Shown: positions 34,355 to 43,336, counted from the first letter of the stretch. The stretch is DNA of 64,000 nucleotides from Streptomyces sp. NBC_01317 (GCF_035961655.1 NZ_CP108393.1:3145501-3209500), one strand, 5' to 3'. Numbers and translations: made by a program. The notes: generated from the sequence alone by a model not told the origin.

Positions 34355-35824
34355 ATGGCAGCAGAGAGGGCATCGAAGAACGTGGCATCCACGAACGCAT
34401 TCGCATACGCGCCCGCCCCGGAGTCGCGCTCCGTCGTCGACATCGCGCCGAGCTACGGCCTGTTCATCGACGGCGAGTTCACCGACGCGGCCGGCGGCAA
34501 GGTCTTCAAGACGGTCAGCCCGTCCACCGAGGAAGTGCTCTCCGAGGTCGCCCAGGCGGGGGCCGAGGACGTGGACCGGGCCGTGCGGGCGGCCCGCAAG
34601 GCCTTCGAGAAGTGGTCGGTGCTGCCGGGCACCGAGCGCGCCAAGTACCTGTTCCGTATCGCCAGGATCATCCAGGAGCGCTCGCGCGAACTGGCCGTCC
34701 TGGAGACGCTCGACAACGGCAAGCCCATCAAGGAGACACGCGACTTCGACCTGCCGATGGTCGCCGCGCACTTCTTCTACTACGCGGGCTGGGCGGACAA
34801 GCTCGGGCACGCGGGGTACGGGGCGGATCCGCGCCCGCTGGGGGTCGCCGGGCAGATCATCCCCTGGAACTTCCCGCTGATGATGCTCGCGTGGAAGATC
34901 GCCCCGGCGCTCGCCACCGGCAACACGGTGGTCCTCAAGCCGGCCGAGACCACGCCCCTGTCGGCCCTCTTCTTCGCGGACATCTGCCGCCAGGCGGGGC
35001 TGCCCAAGGGCGTCGTGAACATCATCACCGGGGACGGCTCGACCGGCGCGGAGCTGGTGGCGCACCCGGACGTGAACAAGATCGCCTTCACCGGCTCGAC
35101 GGGCGTCGGCAAGGCCATCGCACGCCAGTTGGCCGGTACGGACAAGAAGGTCACGCTCGAACTGGGCGGCAAGGGCGCGAACATCGTCTTCGACGACGCG
35201 CCGGTCGACCAGGCCGTCGAGGGGATCGTCACCGGCATCTTCTTCAACCAGGGCCAGGTGTGCTGCGCCGGATCGCGCCTCCTCGTCCAGGAGTCGGTCC
35301 ACGACGAGGTGCTGGACGCGCTCAAGCGCCGGCTGTCGTCGCTGCGGATCGGTGACCCGCTGGACAAGAACACGGACCTCGGCGCGATCAACTCCGCCGA
35401 ACAGCTGGCCCGTATCGGCGCGTTGGCGGAGACGGGCGAGGCGGAGGGCGCGGAGCGCTGGTCGCCCGCGTGCGAACTCCCGTCCGCGGGCTACTGGTTC
35501 GCGCCCACGCTCTTCACGAACGTCACCCAGGCGCACACCGTCGCGCGGGACGAGATCTTCGGCCCGGTGCTGTCCGTGCTGACGTTCCGTACGCCCGAGG
35601 AGGCCGTGGCCAAGGCGAACAACAGCCAGTACGGCCTGTCCGCGGGCATCTGGACGGAGAAGGGCTCGCGCATCCTCGCGGTCGCGGGCAAGCTCCGGGC
35701 GGGCGTCGTCTGGGCCAACACGTTCAACAAGTTCGCCCCGACCTCGCCCTTCGGCGGCTACAAGGAATCGGGTCACGGCCGCGAGGGCGGCCGCCACGGC
35801 CTGGAGGCATACCTCGATGTCTGA
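34355..35824 (+). CDS. Aldehyde dehydrogenase
   Basis: The product is 489 residues, full length. Cofactor motif PWNFPLMMLAWKIAPAL (about 168), catalytic Glu in LELGGKGANIVF (about 268) and nucleophile in GQVCCAGSR (about 302) are all present. Translation is close-coupled to deoC (7-bp gap), which suggests it oxidises the acetaldehyde made by the aldolase, or another nucleoside-derived aldehyde. Its stop codon overlaps the start of the following half-length homologue. Confidence 0.9.
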   Translation: MAAERASKNVASTNAFAYAPAPESRSVVDIAPSYGLFIDGEFTDAAGGKVFKTVSPSTEEVLSEVAQAGAEDVDRAVRAARKAFEKWSVLPGTERAKYLFRIARIIQERSRELAVLETLDNGKPIKETRDFDLPMVAAHFFYYAGWADKLGHAGYGADPRPLGVAGQIIPWNFPLMMLAWKIAPALATGNTVVLKPAETTPLSALFFADICRQAGLPKGVVNIITGDGSTGAELVAHPDVNKIAFTGSTGVGKAIARQLAGTDKKVTLELGGKGANIVFDDAPVDQAVEGIVTGIFFNQGQVCCAGSRLLVQESVHDEVLDALKRRLSSLRIGDPLDKNTDLGAINSAEQLARIGALAETGEAEGAERWSPACELPSAGYWFAPTLFTNVTQAHTVARDEIFGPVLSVLTFRTPEEAVAKANNSQYGLSAGIWTEKGSRILAVAGKLRAGVVWANTFNKFAPTSPFGGYKESGHGREGGRHGLEAYLDV

Positions 35825-36704
35825 CGAGCGACTGTCCGTCCTCAAGACCTACAAGCTGTACGTCGGGGGCGCGTTCCCCCGCAGCGAGAGCGGCCGGGTG
35901 TACGAAGTGACGGACTCCAAGGGCACGTGGCTGGCGAACGCCCCCCGGTCGTCCCGCAAGGACGCGCGGGACGCGGTGGTCGCGGCCCGCAAGGCGTTCG
36001 GCGGCTGGTCGGGCGCGACCGCGTACAACCGCGGCCAGGTCCTCTACCGCGTCGCCGAGATGCTGGAGGGCCGCCGGGGCCAGTTCGCCCAGGAGGTCGC
36101 CGCGTCGGAGGGGATCTCCCGCTCCAAGGCGGCGGCGCTCGTCGACGCCACGATCGACCGCTGGGTCTGGTACGCGGGCTGGACCGACAAGATCGCCCAG
36201 GTCGTGGGCGGCGCGAACCCGGTCGCGGGCCCGTACTTCAACCTCTCCACCCCGGAGCCGACCGGCGTCGTGACGGTCCTGGCGCCCCGGACGTCGTCCT
36301 TCCTCGGCCTGGTCTCCGTCCTCGCCCCGGTGATCGCGACCGGCAACACGGCGGTCGTCGTGGCGAGCGAGTCGTCCCCGCTCCCCGCGCTGTCCCTGGG
36401 CGAGGTGCTGGCCACCTCCGACGTACCGGGCGGCGTGGTCAACATCCTGTCCGGCGGTACGGCGGAGATCGCGACCCCGCTGGCCGCGCACCAGGACGTC
36501 AACGGCATCGACCTGACGGGCGCGGACGAGGCCCTGGCCAAGGAGCTGGAGATCGCGGCGGCGGACAACGTCAAGCGAGTCCTGCGCCCCCGCGCCGACG
36601 ACTGGACGGCCGACCCCGGAACGCGCCGCCTGACGGCGTTCCTGGAGACGAAGACGGTCTGGCACCCCACAGGCAAACTGGGCACCTCGGGCGCGTCGTA
36701 CTGA
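35817..36704 (+). CDS. Half-length aldehyde dehydrogenase homologue without catalytic Cys
   Basis: The product is 295 residues. It is clearly related to the N-terminal cofactor domain of aldehyde dehydrogenases (AARKAFGGWSGATAYNRGQ, VATGNTAVVVASE, TGADEALAKELEIAAADN). It ends before the Cys-containing domain, so the nucleophile is absent. The gene overlaps the full-length enzyme by 8 bp, implying translational coupling and perhaps a hetero-oligomer. There is no frameshift scar or downstream remnant, so it reads as a stable short protein and not a fresh pseudogene. Confidence 0.8.
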   Translation: MSDERLSVLKTYKLYVGGAFPRSESGRVYEVTDSKGTWLANAPRSSRKDARDAVVAARKAFGGWSGATAYNRGQVLYRVAEMLEGRRGQFAQEVAASEGISRSKAAALVDATIDRWVWYAGWTDKIAQVVGGANPVAGPYFNLSTPEPTGVVTVLAPRTSSFLGLVSVLAPVIATGNTAVVVASESSPLPALSLGEVLATSDVPGGVVNILSGGTAEIATPLAAHQDVNGIDLTGADEALAKELEIAAADNVKRVLRPRADDWTADPGTRRLTAFLETKTVWHPTGKLGTSGASY

Positions 36705-36762
36705 CCCACGTGGCGCTGACAGGCCCCTCCTGTACCTGACTGCGCCCGCCGTCTTGTACGTG

Positions 36763-36798
36763 ACTGTGCCCGCCGTTCCGTCGAACGGCGGGCACAGT
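36763..36798. terminator. Bidirectional terminator after the aldehyde dehydrogenase genes
   Basis: A perfect 15-bp stem ACTGTGCCCGCCGTT with complement and a CCGTCG loop, between convergent genes; the pairing extends a few more bp with one mismatch. Confidence 0.88.
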
Positions 36799-36817
36799 CG
36801 CGTACGTCCCCGTCCGC

Positions 36818-37222
36818 TCACCCCGTCAGCAGCCCCGTCACCGCCCCCGCCACCGGCAGGTCCTTGATCGCTCCGCCGCTGGTGACCGGAGCCGTCAGGC
36901 GGGCCGTCGAGACCGGCTTGAAGTCGGCGATCTGGGTGCCCACCGCGTTGTCCAGCGGGTCCACCCCCGTGCCCGCCAGCGGGTCCAGCTTGAGGCTCGT
37001 GAGCGGGGCCGCCGTGTGCGTCAGGGCCCCCGTGAGGCCCGCCGCCGCCGCTGAGCCGGCCGCCGCCAGCGGGGTGTCGTCCGAGGTGGCCACCGGTGCC
37101 GCGGCCGGTGCCGCGTCGGCCGCCGCGCCCGCCAGGCCGAGGGCCGCACCGGCCGCCGTGACGGTCAGACCGGCGCGCAGCAGGGCGCGGCGCGGAGAGG
37201 TGTGGGCTGCGTGACGTGCCAT
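36818..37222 (-). CDS. Small Ala-rich secreted protein
   Basis: The product is 134 residues. An N-terminal signal with twin Arg (SPRRALLRAGLTVTAAGAALGL) ends near ADA-AP. The mature part is Ala/Thr/Gly-rich without Cys and ends KDLPVAGAVTGLLTG. It resembles other small secreted proteins of Streptomyces that carry no assigned function. A similar protein is encoded at 43382-43696, on the other side of the sigQ-afsQ locus. Confidence 0.65.
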   Translation of the reverse strand: MARHAAHTSPRRALLRAGLTVTAAGAALGLAGAAADAAPAAAPVATSDDTPLAAAGSAAAAGLTGALTHTAAPLTSLKLDPLAGTGVDPLDNAVGTQIADFKPVSTARLTAPVTSGGAIKDLPVAGAVTGLLTG

Positions 37223-37362
37223 GGGATTCCTGACTGGCCGAGTGGTGTACGTAATCGGAATGACACGTAGCGTAGTTGACCGGCCCTCTCCGACACCAAC
37301 AATTCACCCCGAACCCTCCCCGGGGATCCCCTCCGGCGGTCCGTACGCCAGACTGGTGTCCC

Positions 37363-38055
37363 GTGAGCCCCCAACCGCACCCGCCCCGGGTCGTGCTGCT
37401 CGCCGGCCCCTCCGGCTCCGGCAAGTCGTCCCTCGCCGCCCGTACGGGACTGCCCGTGCTGCGCCTCGACGACTTCTACAAAGAAGGCGTCGACCCGACG
37501 CTCCCGCTGGTCCCCGGCAGTACGGACATCGACTGGGACTCGCCCCTGTCCTGGGACGCGGACGCCGCTGTCGCGTCGATCGCGGAGCTGTGCCGTACGG
37601 GCCGTACGACCGTCCCCGTCTACTCGATCGCGACCAGCTCACGCGAGGACACGGAGGCGTTCGACCTCGGGCACGCGCCGGTGTTCGTCGCGGAGGGCAT
37701 CTTCGCCGCCGACATCGTCGCCCGCTGCGGCGAGCTGGGCCTCCTGGCGGACGCGCTCTGCCTGCGGGGCCGCCCCTCGACCACGTACCGCCGCCGTCTG
37801 CTGCGCGACCTGCGCGAGGGCCGCAAGTCGGTCCCGTTCCTGCTGCGCCGGGGCTGGCGGCTGATGCGCGCGGAACGCGGCATCGTGGCCCGCCAGGCGG
37901 CCCTGGGCGCCCACCCGTGCGCGAAGGCGGAGGCGCTGAGCCGTATCGAAGCCGCTGTCGCGAAGACCGCTGTCGCGAAGGGGCCGGTGGCCCTCCCGGC
38001 ACCGGTGACCGTGCCCGCCAGGACCACGACCGCCCCCACCGCAAGCGGCCGTTGA
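37363..38055 (+). CDS. udk: Uridine kinase-like P-loop kinase
   Basis: The product is 230 residues. P-loop GPSGSGKSSL (about 17-26), then LDDFYKEG (about 37), DWDSPLSWD and the lid-like RRLLRDLREGRKS fit the uridine/phosphoribulokinase family. It phosphorylates uridine or cytidine in pyrimidine salvage, fitting the nucleoside theme of the region. GTG 37363 is 8 nt after CAGACT (leaderless). The C-terminal ~30 residues are an Ala/Thr/Pro tail. Confidence 0.8.
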   Translation: MSPQPHPPRVVLLAGPSGSGKSSLAARTGLPVLRLDDFYKEGVDPTLPLVPGSTDIDWDSPLSWDADAAVASIAELCRTGRTTVPVYSIATSSREDTEAFDLGHAPVFVAEGIFAADIVARCGELGLLADALCLRGRPSTTYRRRLLRDLREGRKSVPFLLRRGWRLMRAERGIVARQAALGAHPCAKAEALSRIEAAVAKTAVAKGPVALPAPVTVPARTTTAPTASGR

Positions 38056-38095
38056 GCACCCCGTACACCCAGCGTACAGCGCGTCGAAGCACGAC

Positions 38096-38139
38096 GAAGC
38101 GGCTCGTACAGGACCCCCCGGACCTGTTCGAGCCGCTTC
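38096..38139. terminator. Bidirectional terminator between udk and sigQ
   Basis: A 17-bp stem with one mismatch (GAAGCGGCTCG...) and a 10-nt loop, between convergent genes. Three 8-bp TACCCCCG repeats follow near 38165-38190. Confidence 0.85.
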
Positions 38140-38249
38140 GCTGTTCCCCCCGTGCCTTCCCCCGTACCCCCGTACCCCCGTACCCCCGTGCTTCCCCCCA
38201 CTCCCCGCCGTCTCCCCCGGGACGGCAGGCCCCGCTCCCCCCACTGCCC

Positions 38250-39020
38250 TCAGGCGACCAGCTCGCCGAAGGACTCTTCCTCGTCACGGCCGAAGCTGAG
38301 GACCTGGTCCTCGCGCAGCCGGCGGAGCGACCGCCAGATGCTGGACTTCACCGTGCCGACACTGATGTCGAGGATGTCCGCGATCTCGGGATCGGTACGG
38401 CCCTCGTAGTAGCGCAGCACGAGCATCGTGCGCTGGGTCTCGGGGAGGCGGGAGAGCGCCTGCCAGAGGACCGCGCGCAGTTCCGTGCCGCGCATCGCGT
38501 CGGTGTCGCCCGCCGTCTCCGGCAGCTCCTCCGTCGGGTATTCGTTGAGCTTGCGCCTGCGCCACGCGCTGATGTGCAGGTTGGTCATCGTGCGGCGGAG
38601 GTAGCCCCCGACCGCCGCCTTGTCGCTGATCCTGTCCCAGGCGCGGTACGTGGAGAACAGCGCGCTCTGGAGCAGGTCCTCCGCCTCGAACCGGTCGCCG
38701 GTCAGGTGGTAGGCGGTGGCGTACAGGGAGGCGCGGCGCTCCTGGACGTAGGCGGTGAACGCGGCTTCCGCGTTCTCCTTCTCCGTCGGGACCCGCCGTT
38801 CCCCCGTGCCCTCCCCGTACGCCGTTCCCCCGCCGCCCGAACCCCCGTTGGCGCCTTCGACCACGTCGATCAGCGTCATGTAGGACGAGGTCTTGACCTG
38901 ACGCCCGGCGCCGCGCACGCACCCCCGCCCGTTCACGGCGCCGGACTTCTCGGTGCTCCGCGTGACGTCGTGGAGACGCGTGACAACTGCGCTTGAGGTG
39001 GTGCCGTGCAGTGCGTTCAT
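38250..39020 (-). CDS. sigQ: ECF sigma factor SigQ (SigE family)
   Basis: The product is 256 residues. Region 2 is LYATAYHLTGDRFEAEDLLQS and region 4 is LPETQRTMLVLRYYEGRTDPEIADILDISVGTVKSSI. About 90 N-terminal residues precede the sigma domains; ATG 38879 is a possible later start. It lies divergent to afsQ1 exactly as in S. coelicolor, where SigQ is activated by and antagonises AfsQ1 in controlling antibiotic production and nitrogen response. No anti-sigma gene is adjacent. Confidence 0.88.
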   Translation of the reverse strand: MNALHGTTSSAVVTRLHDVTRSTEKSGAVNGRGCVRGAGRQVKTSSYMTLIDVVEGANGGSGGGGTAYGEGTGERRVPTEKENAEAAFTAYVQERRASLYATAYHLTGDRFEAEDLLQSALFSTYRAWDRISDKAAVGGYLRRTMTNLHISAWRRRKLNEYPTEELPETAGDTDAMRGTELRAVLWQALSRLPETQRTMLVLRYYEGRTDPEIADILDISVGTVKSSIWRSLRRLREDQVLSFGRDEEESFGELVA

Positions 39021-39105
39021 CTCGCGCCCCCCGTCGGTTGGAGTCTGTTCTTTTCCCTGTGCCAATGAGATTGCCGGGGCAGTTTCATGGACCTGTCCGC
39101 CGACT

Positions 39106-39121
39106 GTCACAGGCCTGTCAC
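39106..39121. promoter_or_regulatory. AfsQ1 operator between sigQ and afsQ1
   Basis: GTCAC-AGGCCT-GTCAC is a perfect match to the published AfsQ1 consensus GTnAC-n6-GTnAC. It lies 86 bp before the sigQ start and 116 bp before the afsQ1 start, which fits regulation of sigQ, of afsQ1 itself, or of both. Confidence 0.8.
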
Positions 39122-39236
39122 AGGGGTCGTGGAGTGCCTGGGGAAGCACGGTGAAAGCACCGGTAAAAGCGGGCCGGAACACTGGGAGCGCTCCAACTGT
39201 CGAACTCCGGTCCCCCCATGGGACAGAATGACCTCC

Positions 39237-39914
39237 GTGCCTTTCCTGCTGCTGATCGAGGACGACGACGCCATCCGCACGGCCCTCGAACTCTCGTTGT
39301 CACGCCAGGGCCACCGTGTGGCCACCGCGGCGACGGGAGAGGACGGCCTGAAGCTGCTGCGCGAGCAGCGCCCGGACCTGATCGTGCTGGATGTGATGCT
39401 GCCCGGGATCGACGGTTTCGAGGTGTGCCGTCGCATCAGGCGCACCGACCAGCTCCCGATCATCCTGCTGACCGCGCGCAACGACGACATCGACGTGGTC
39501 GTCGGGCTGGAGTCCGGCGCGGACGACTATGTGGTGAAGCCGGTGCAGGGGCGGGTGCTGGACGCCCGCATCCGCGCGGTGCTGCGGCGCGGGGAGCGTG
39601 AGTCGACCGATTCCGCGTCGTTCGGGTCCCTGGTGATCGACCGGTCCGCGATGACGGTCACGAAGAACGGTGAGGATCTCCAGCTCACGCCGACGGAGCT
39701 GCGGCTGCTGCTGGAGCTGAGCCGCCGGCCGGGGCAGGCGCTGTCGCGGCAGCAGCTGCTGCGGCTGGTGTGGGAGCACGACTACCTGGGCGACTCGCGT
39801 CTTGTGGACGCGTGTGTGCAGCGGTTGCGGGCGAAGGTGGAGGACGTGCCGTCCTCGCCGACGCTGATCCGTACGGTACGCGGGGTGGGCTACCGGCTGG
39901 ACGCCCCTTCGTGA
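39237..39914 (+). CDS. afsQ1: Response regulator AfsQ1 (OmpR/PhoB family)
   Basis: The product is 225 residues, the known AfsQ1 length. The receiver domain has the acidic triad LLIEDDD, phospho-acceptor LIVLDVMLPGIDG (about 52) and switch Lys in DDYVVKPVQG (about 102). The winged-helix output domain ends DACVQRLRAKVEDVPSSPTL. GTG 39237 is chosen because CAGAAT (39224-39229) lies 7 nt upstream, giving a leaderless mRNA; ATG 39228 would overlap the -10. In S. coelicolor AfsQ1 regulates antibiotics, development and nitrogen metabolism. Confidence 0.93.
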   Translation: MPFLLLIEDDDAIRTALELSLSRQGHRVATAATGEDGLKLLREQRPDLIVLDVMLPGIDGFEVCRRIRRTDQLPIILLTARNDDIDVVVGLESGADDYVVKPVQGRVLDARIRAVLRRGERESTDSASFGSLVIDRSAMTVTKNGEDLQLTPTELRLLLELSRRPGQALSRQQLLRLVWEHDYLGDSRLVDACVQRLRAKVEDVPSSPTLIRTVRGVGYRLDAPS

Positions 39915-41584
39915 GTGGCGTGGCGGTGGGGCACGGCCCGGACGGCGGTCCGGTGGGTGACGGCGTGCGGGAGGGCGTGCGGGACGGCGCGGGCGGTGGT
40001 ACGGCGGACGACGGCGCGATAGACGGCCGCCCGCCCGAGAGCCGGGTCGCGCGGGGCAGCGCCGCGAAGAAGGCCGTCATGGCCAGTCTGCGCTGGACCA
40101 GCCTGCGGCTGCGGCTCGTGGTGGTCTTCGGCGCGGTGGCCCTGACAGCGGCGGTGTCCGCGTCGGGCATCGCGTACTGGCTCAACCGCGAGGCGGTCCT
40201 CACGAGGACGCAGGACGCGGCGCTGACGGACTTCCACCAGGAGATGCAGAACCGCGCGGCCGACCTGCCGCTGCGGCCGCAGCAGAGCGAGCTCCAGAGC
40301 ACCGCCGAGCAGATGGCGGGCGACAGCCCCGGTTACAGCGTCCTGCTGATCGGCGAGCGTGCCGAGGGGAAGCCGATCGTGGGCGCCTCCGACCCCGACA
40401 CCTTCACACTGGACGACGTGCCGGCCTCGTTGCGGAACGCGGTGAACCGGCGGCAGGCGGTGACGTCGGGGAACAAGTACCCCTTCCATCTCTTCTGGCA
40501 GCGCACGGAGCGCCACGGGACGCCGTATCTGGTGGGCGGTACCCGCGTGATAGGCGGCGGCCCGACCGGTTATCTGTACAAGTCCCTGGACCAGGAGCGG
40601 GCCGACCTCAACTCGCTCGCCTGGTCGCTGGGGATCGCCACCGCCCTGGCCCTGGTCGGTTCGGCGCTGCTCGCGCAGGCCGCCGCCACGACCGTGCTCA
40701 AGCCCGTGCAGCGGTTGGGCGAGGCGGCGCGGCAGCTCGGCGAGGGCAAGTTCGCGACCCGGCTGCGGGTGTCGGGGACGGATGAACTGGCGGAGCTTTC
40801 CCGTACGTTCAACAACGCCGCGGAGTCGTTGCAGAAGAAGGTCGCGGACATGAGCGCGCGGGAGGAGTCCAGCCGCCGCTTCGTCGCGGACATGTCGCAC
40901 GAGCTGCGCACGCCGCTGACGGCGCTGACGGCCGTGGCGGAGGTCCTGGAGGAGGAGGCGGACAGCCTCGACCCGATGATCGCGCCGGCCGTGACGCTGG
41001 TGGTCAGCGAGACGCGCAGGCTGAACGTGCTGGTGGAGAACCTGATGGAGGTCACCCGCTTCGACGCGGGTACGGCCCGGCTCGTCCTGGACGACGTGGA
41101 CGTCGCCGACCAGGTGACGGCCTGCATCGACGCGCGGGCCTGGCTGGACGCGGTGGACCTGGACGCGGAGCGCGGCATGGTGGCGCGGCTGGATCCGCGC
41201 CGGCTCGACGTGATCCTGGCGAATCTGATCGGCAACGCCCTCAAGCACGGCGGTTCGCCGGTACGGGTGGCGGTGCGGACGGAGGGCGAGGAGCTGGTGA
41301 TCGAGGTACGGGACCACGGGCCCGGCATCCCCGAGGACGTCCTGCCGCACGTCTTCGACCGGTTCTACAAGGCGAGCGCGTCCCGGCCGCGCTCCGAGGG
41401 CAGCGGGCTGGGGCTGTCGATCGCCATGGAGAACGCGCACATCCACGGCGGCGACATCACGGCGGCGAATGTGCCGGACGGCGGCGCGATGTTCGTGCTG
41501 CGGCTGCCTCGGGACGGCTCCAGGACCGCGGACGCGGACCGGGACCGCGATCGGGAAACGGGAGAGGAAGGCGACGTACGGTGA
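39911..41584 (+). CDS. afsQ2: Sensor histidine kinase AfsQ2
   Basis: The product is 557 residues. After a ~60-residue Gly-rich N-terminus come TM1 (LVVVFGAVALTAAVSASGIA), an extracytoplasmic sensor of about 150 residues and TM2 (IATALALVGSALLAQAAA). HAMP follows, then HisKA with FVADMSHELRTPL (phospho-His about 332) and HATPase with NLIGNALKHGG, DHGPGIPED and GSGLGLSIA. GTG 39911 overlaps the afsQ1 stop (GTGA), so the two are translationally coupled. It is the cognate kinase of AfsQ1. Confidence 0.92.
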   Translation: MSGVAVGHGPDGGPVGDGVREGVRDGAGGGTADDGAIDGRPPESRVARGSAAKKAVMASLRWTSLRLRLVVVFGAVALTAAVSASGIAYWLNREAVLTRTQDAALTDFHQEMQNRAADLPLRPQQSELQSTAEQMAGDSPGYSVLLIGERAEGKPIVGASDPDTFTLDDVPASLRNAVNRRQAVTSGNKYPFHLFWQRTERHGTPYLVGGTRVIGGGPTGYLYKSLDQERADLNSLAWSLGIATALALVGSALLAQAAATTVLKPVQRLGEAARQLGEGKFATRLRVSGTDELAELSRTFNNAAESLQKKVADMSAREESSRRFVADMSHELRTPLTALTAVAEVLEEEADSLDPMIAPAVTLVVSETRRLNVLVENLMEVTRFDAGTARLVLDDVDVADQVTACIDARAWLDAVDLDAERGMVARLDPRRLDVILANLIGNALKHGGSPVRVAVRTEGEELVIEVRDHGPGIPEDVLPHVFDRFYKASASRPRSEGSGLGLSIAMENAHIHGGDITAANVPDGGAMFVLRLPRDGSRTADADRDRDRETGEEGDVR

Positions 41585-42207
41585 CACGGGTGCGCCGTAC
41601 GGGCCGTACGGGCGGGGTGCTGGCGGGGGTGCTCGCGCTGGCGTTCTGTGCCACGGCGTGCGGGATCAGGACCACGTCGGTGCCGGTGGACGCCGGGCCC
41701 GCGCCCTCGCGGATGCCGTGCGAGGTACCGGGCAAGGACGTGGTCACGCAGGCCGCACCGGGTCTGCCGGTGCGCGTGTACCTGGAGTGCGCGTCCGAGC
41801 TGGCGTCGGTGGAGCGCGCCGCGCGGATGCCGGACGAGAAGACCACGGACACCCGCGCGCGGCTCGCGCAGGTGCTGCTGGACGAACTCCAGGCACGGCC
41901 GTCGGCCGCCGAGCGTGAGGCCGGTTTCACCACGGAGGTGCGGGGGCCGCTGGTCGTCTCGCCGGGGCGCTCCGCCGACCCGGCGGGCACACTGCGGCTG
42001 AGCCGCCAGCCGGAGGACCTGGCGGCGGCCGCGCTCGCGCAGATCGTCTGTACGTTCGCGGAGAGCGCGGCGACGGACGGGAAGGTCGTCCTGGCCGGTC
42101 CCGGCGACTATCCGCCGCGTGCCTATGTGTGCGGGGAGGAGACGAAGAGCCGGCCGGACGCGTCCGTACCGACCCTCGGTCCGGTCACCGCTTCTCCCTC
42201 CTCCTAG
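41581..42207 (+). CDS. Lipoprotein of the afsQ operon
   Basis: The product is 208 residues. The signal ends in the lipobox ATAC near residue 24. The mature part carries several Cys (MPCEV, LECASE, IVCTF, YVCGE) and no catalytic motif. GTG 41581 overlaps the afsQ2 stop (GTGA), so it belongs to the operon and probably modulates AfsQ2 signal perception at the outer membrane face. The corresponding S. coelicolor gene is often called afsQ3. The stop codon lies within a 20-bp palindrome. Confidence 0.82.
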   Translation: MTRVRRTGRTGGVLAGVLALAFCATACGIRTTSVPVDAGPAPSRMPCEVPGKDVVTQAAPGLPVRVYLECASELASVERAARMPDEKTTDTRARLAQVLLDELQARPSAAEREAGFTTEVRGPLVVSPGRSADPAGTLRLSRQPEDLAAAALAQIVCTFAESAATDGKVVLAGPGDYPPRAYVCGEETKSRPDASVPTLGPVTASPSS

Positions 42208-42268
42208 GAGGAGGGACACCGTCTCCTCCTGGGACGAGAGACCGTTCACGGACCGTCTCCCGTCCCAG
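42196..42268 (+). terminator. Terminator region of the afsQ operon
   Basis: A perfect 20-bp palindrome (CCCTCCTCCT with complement, 42196-42215) spans the stop codon. A second hairpin at 42229-42268 has CTGGGACG ends and about 14 of 16 paired positions. Together they should end afsQ transcription before the VanZ gene. Confidence 0.65.
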
Positions 42269-42369
42269 ACGGACGGTCATCGGCCCGGGTCCGGGTGATC
42301 CGGGTCTCAACGCGCTCTTCCCGTGTACGGAGCGGAACCGATCGTCCCGGGCGTGGCGTCTTGGGATGC

Positions 42370-42945
42370 GTGCGCCAAGGCCCGGACGGCAGTGCCGTCA
42401 TCCGTATCCGTACGGCGGGGCTCGTTCTCCTCGTCACGCATCTGTTGGTCGTGGCGTGGCTGACGCTCCGCCCGCTCGATGTCATGTGGGTCACCGCGGC
42501 GAACCTGCGACCCTTCGCGGGTATCAGGGCGGATCTCGCGCTCGGTCCCGTCGAGGCGTTCCGCCGTATCGCCGAGGGACTGCTCCTGCTGGCCCCGCTC
42601 GGGGTGCTGCTGCCGGTCGCGGGCGGCCGGCTGGCCGTCTCCCCCTGGGCCTCCCTGGCCCGTACGGTCGCGGCGGGCGCGCTGATCTCGCTGGCGATCG
42701 AGCTGCTCCAGACCGGGGTGCCCGGTCAGGTCGTCGACGTGGACTCCCTGCTGCTGAACACGACCGGGGTGGCCCTCGCACATCTGGCGGTCGTTCCGGC
42801 GACCCGGTCCCGGATGCGCCGCAGGAGGCACCCCCACACCCCCCGTACCCCCTCGTCACGGGGGGATGACCAGGTACCCCTCCCGTGGGAGGAGGCGTCT
42901 CAGGGGGCGACCCCGACGATTCCCAGGGTCGGCGTGGCCCCGTAG
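42370..42945 (+). CDS. VanZ-family membrane protein
   Basis: The product is about 191 residues. Hydrophobic helices at AGLVLLVTHLLVVAWLTL, LLLLAPLGVLLPVA and TVAAGALISLAIELLQTGVPG, with the VanZ-type LRPFAGI and EAFRRIAEGLLLLAPLG, are visible. A basic and disordered tail of ~50 residues follows. VanZ-like proteins can lower teicoplanin binding, but most genomic homologues have no known role. The start is uncertain; GTG 42370 is preferred and the frame is open from 42295. Confidence 0.75.
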   Translation: MRQGPDGSAVIRIRTAGLVLLVTHLLVVAWLTLRPLDVMWVTAANLRPFAGIRADLALGPVEAFRRIAEGLLLLAPLGVLLPVAGGRLAVSPWASLARTVAAGALISLAIELLQTGVPGQVVDVDSLLLNTTGVALAHLAVVPATRSRMRRRRHPHTPRTPSSRGDDQVPLPWEEASQGATPTIPRVGVAP

Positions 42946-43037
42946 AGCGAGGCGCGGACCCCCTTCCGGGCGCACCATGGAGAGGAAGGGGAGCTGCGAC
43001 GGACAGACTCCCGAACGGTCTCGTGAAGGAGCTCATC

Positions 43038-43244
43038 ATGGCCGCATTGGTCCGCCCCCGAGAGGGACGCATGATCGGTGGAGTGTGCGCGGCGCTGGCT
43101 CAGCGCTTCGGCACCTCCGCGACCACGATGCGTGTGATCTTCGTGGTCTCGTGTCTGCTGCCGGGTCCCCAGTTCTTGCTGTACCTGGCGCTGTGGGTGT
43201 TTCTGCCCGGCGAGAAGCAGGCCAAGACGACCACTGCCTGGTAG
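43038..43244 (+). CDS. Small PspC-domain protein
   Basis: The product is 68 residues. RPREGRMIGGVCAALAQRFG followed by a membrane segment (VIFVVSCLLPGPQFLLYLALWVFLP) is a complete minimal PspC domain. PspC proteins sit in the membrane and are linked to envelope stress sensing. GAAGGAG precedes the ATG. Confidence 0.88.
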   Translation: MAALVRPREGRMIGGVCAALAQRFGTSATTMRVIFVVSCLLPGPQFLLYLALWVFLPGEKQAKTTTAW

Positions 43245-43298
43245 GCGAGCGCCCGGTGACGGGCGCCCGGCGGGCACGGTCCGCCGCCGGCACGCGGG

Positions 43299-43336
43299 AA
43301 GGGGCGCACACCCTGATCGACGGGTGTGCGCCCCTT
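43299..43336. terminator. Bidirectional terminator between the PspC gene and a secreted-protein gene
   Basis: A perfect 15-bp stem (AAGGGGCGCACACCC with complement) and an 8-nt loop; a short T run follows on the plus strand and the stem starts with AA for the other strand. Confidence 0.92.
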
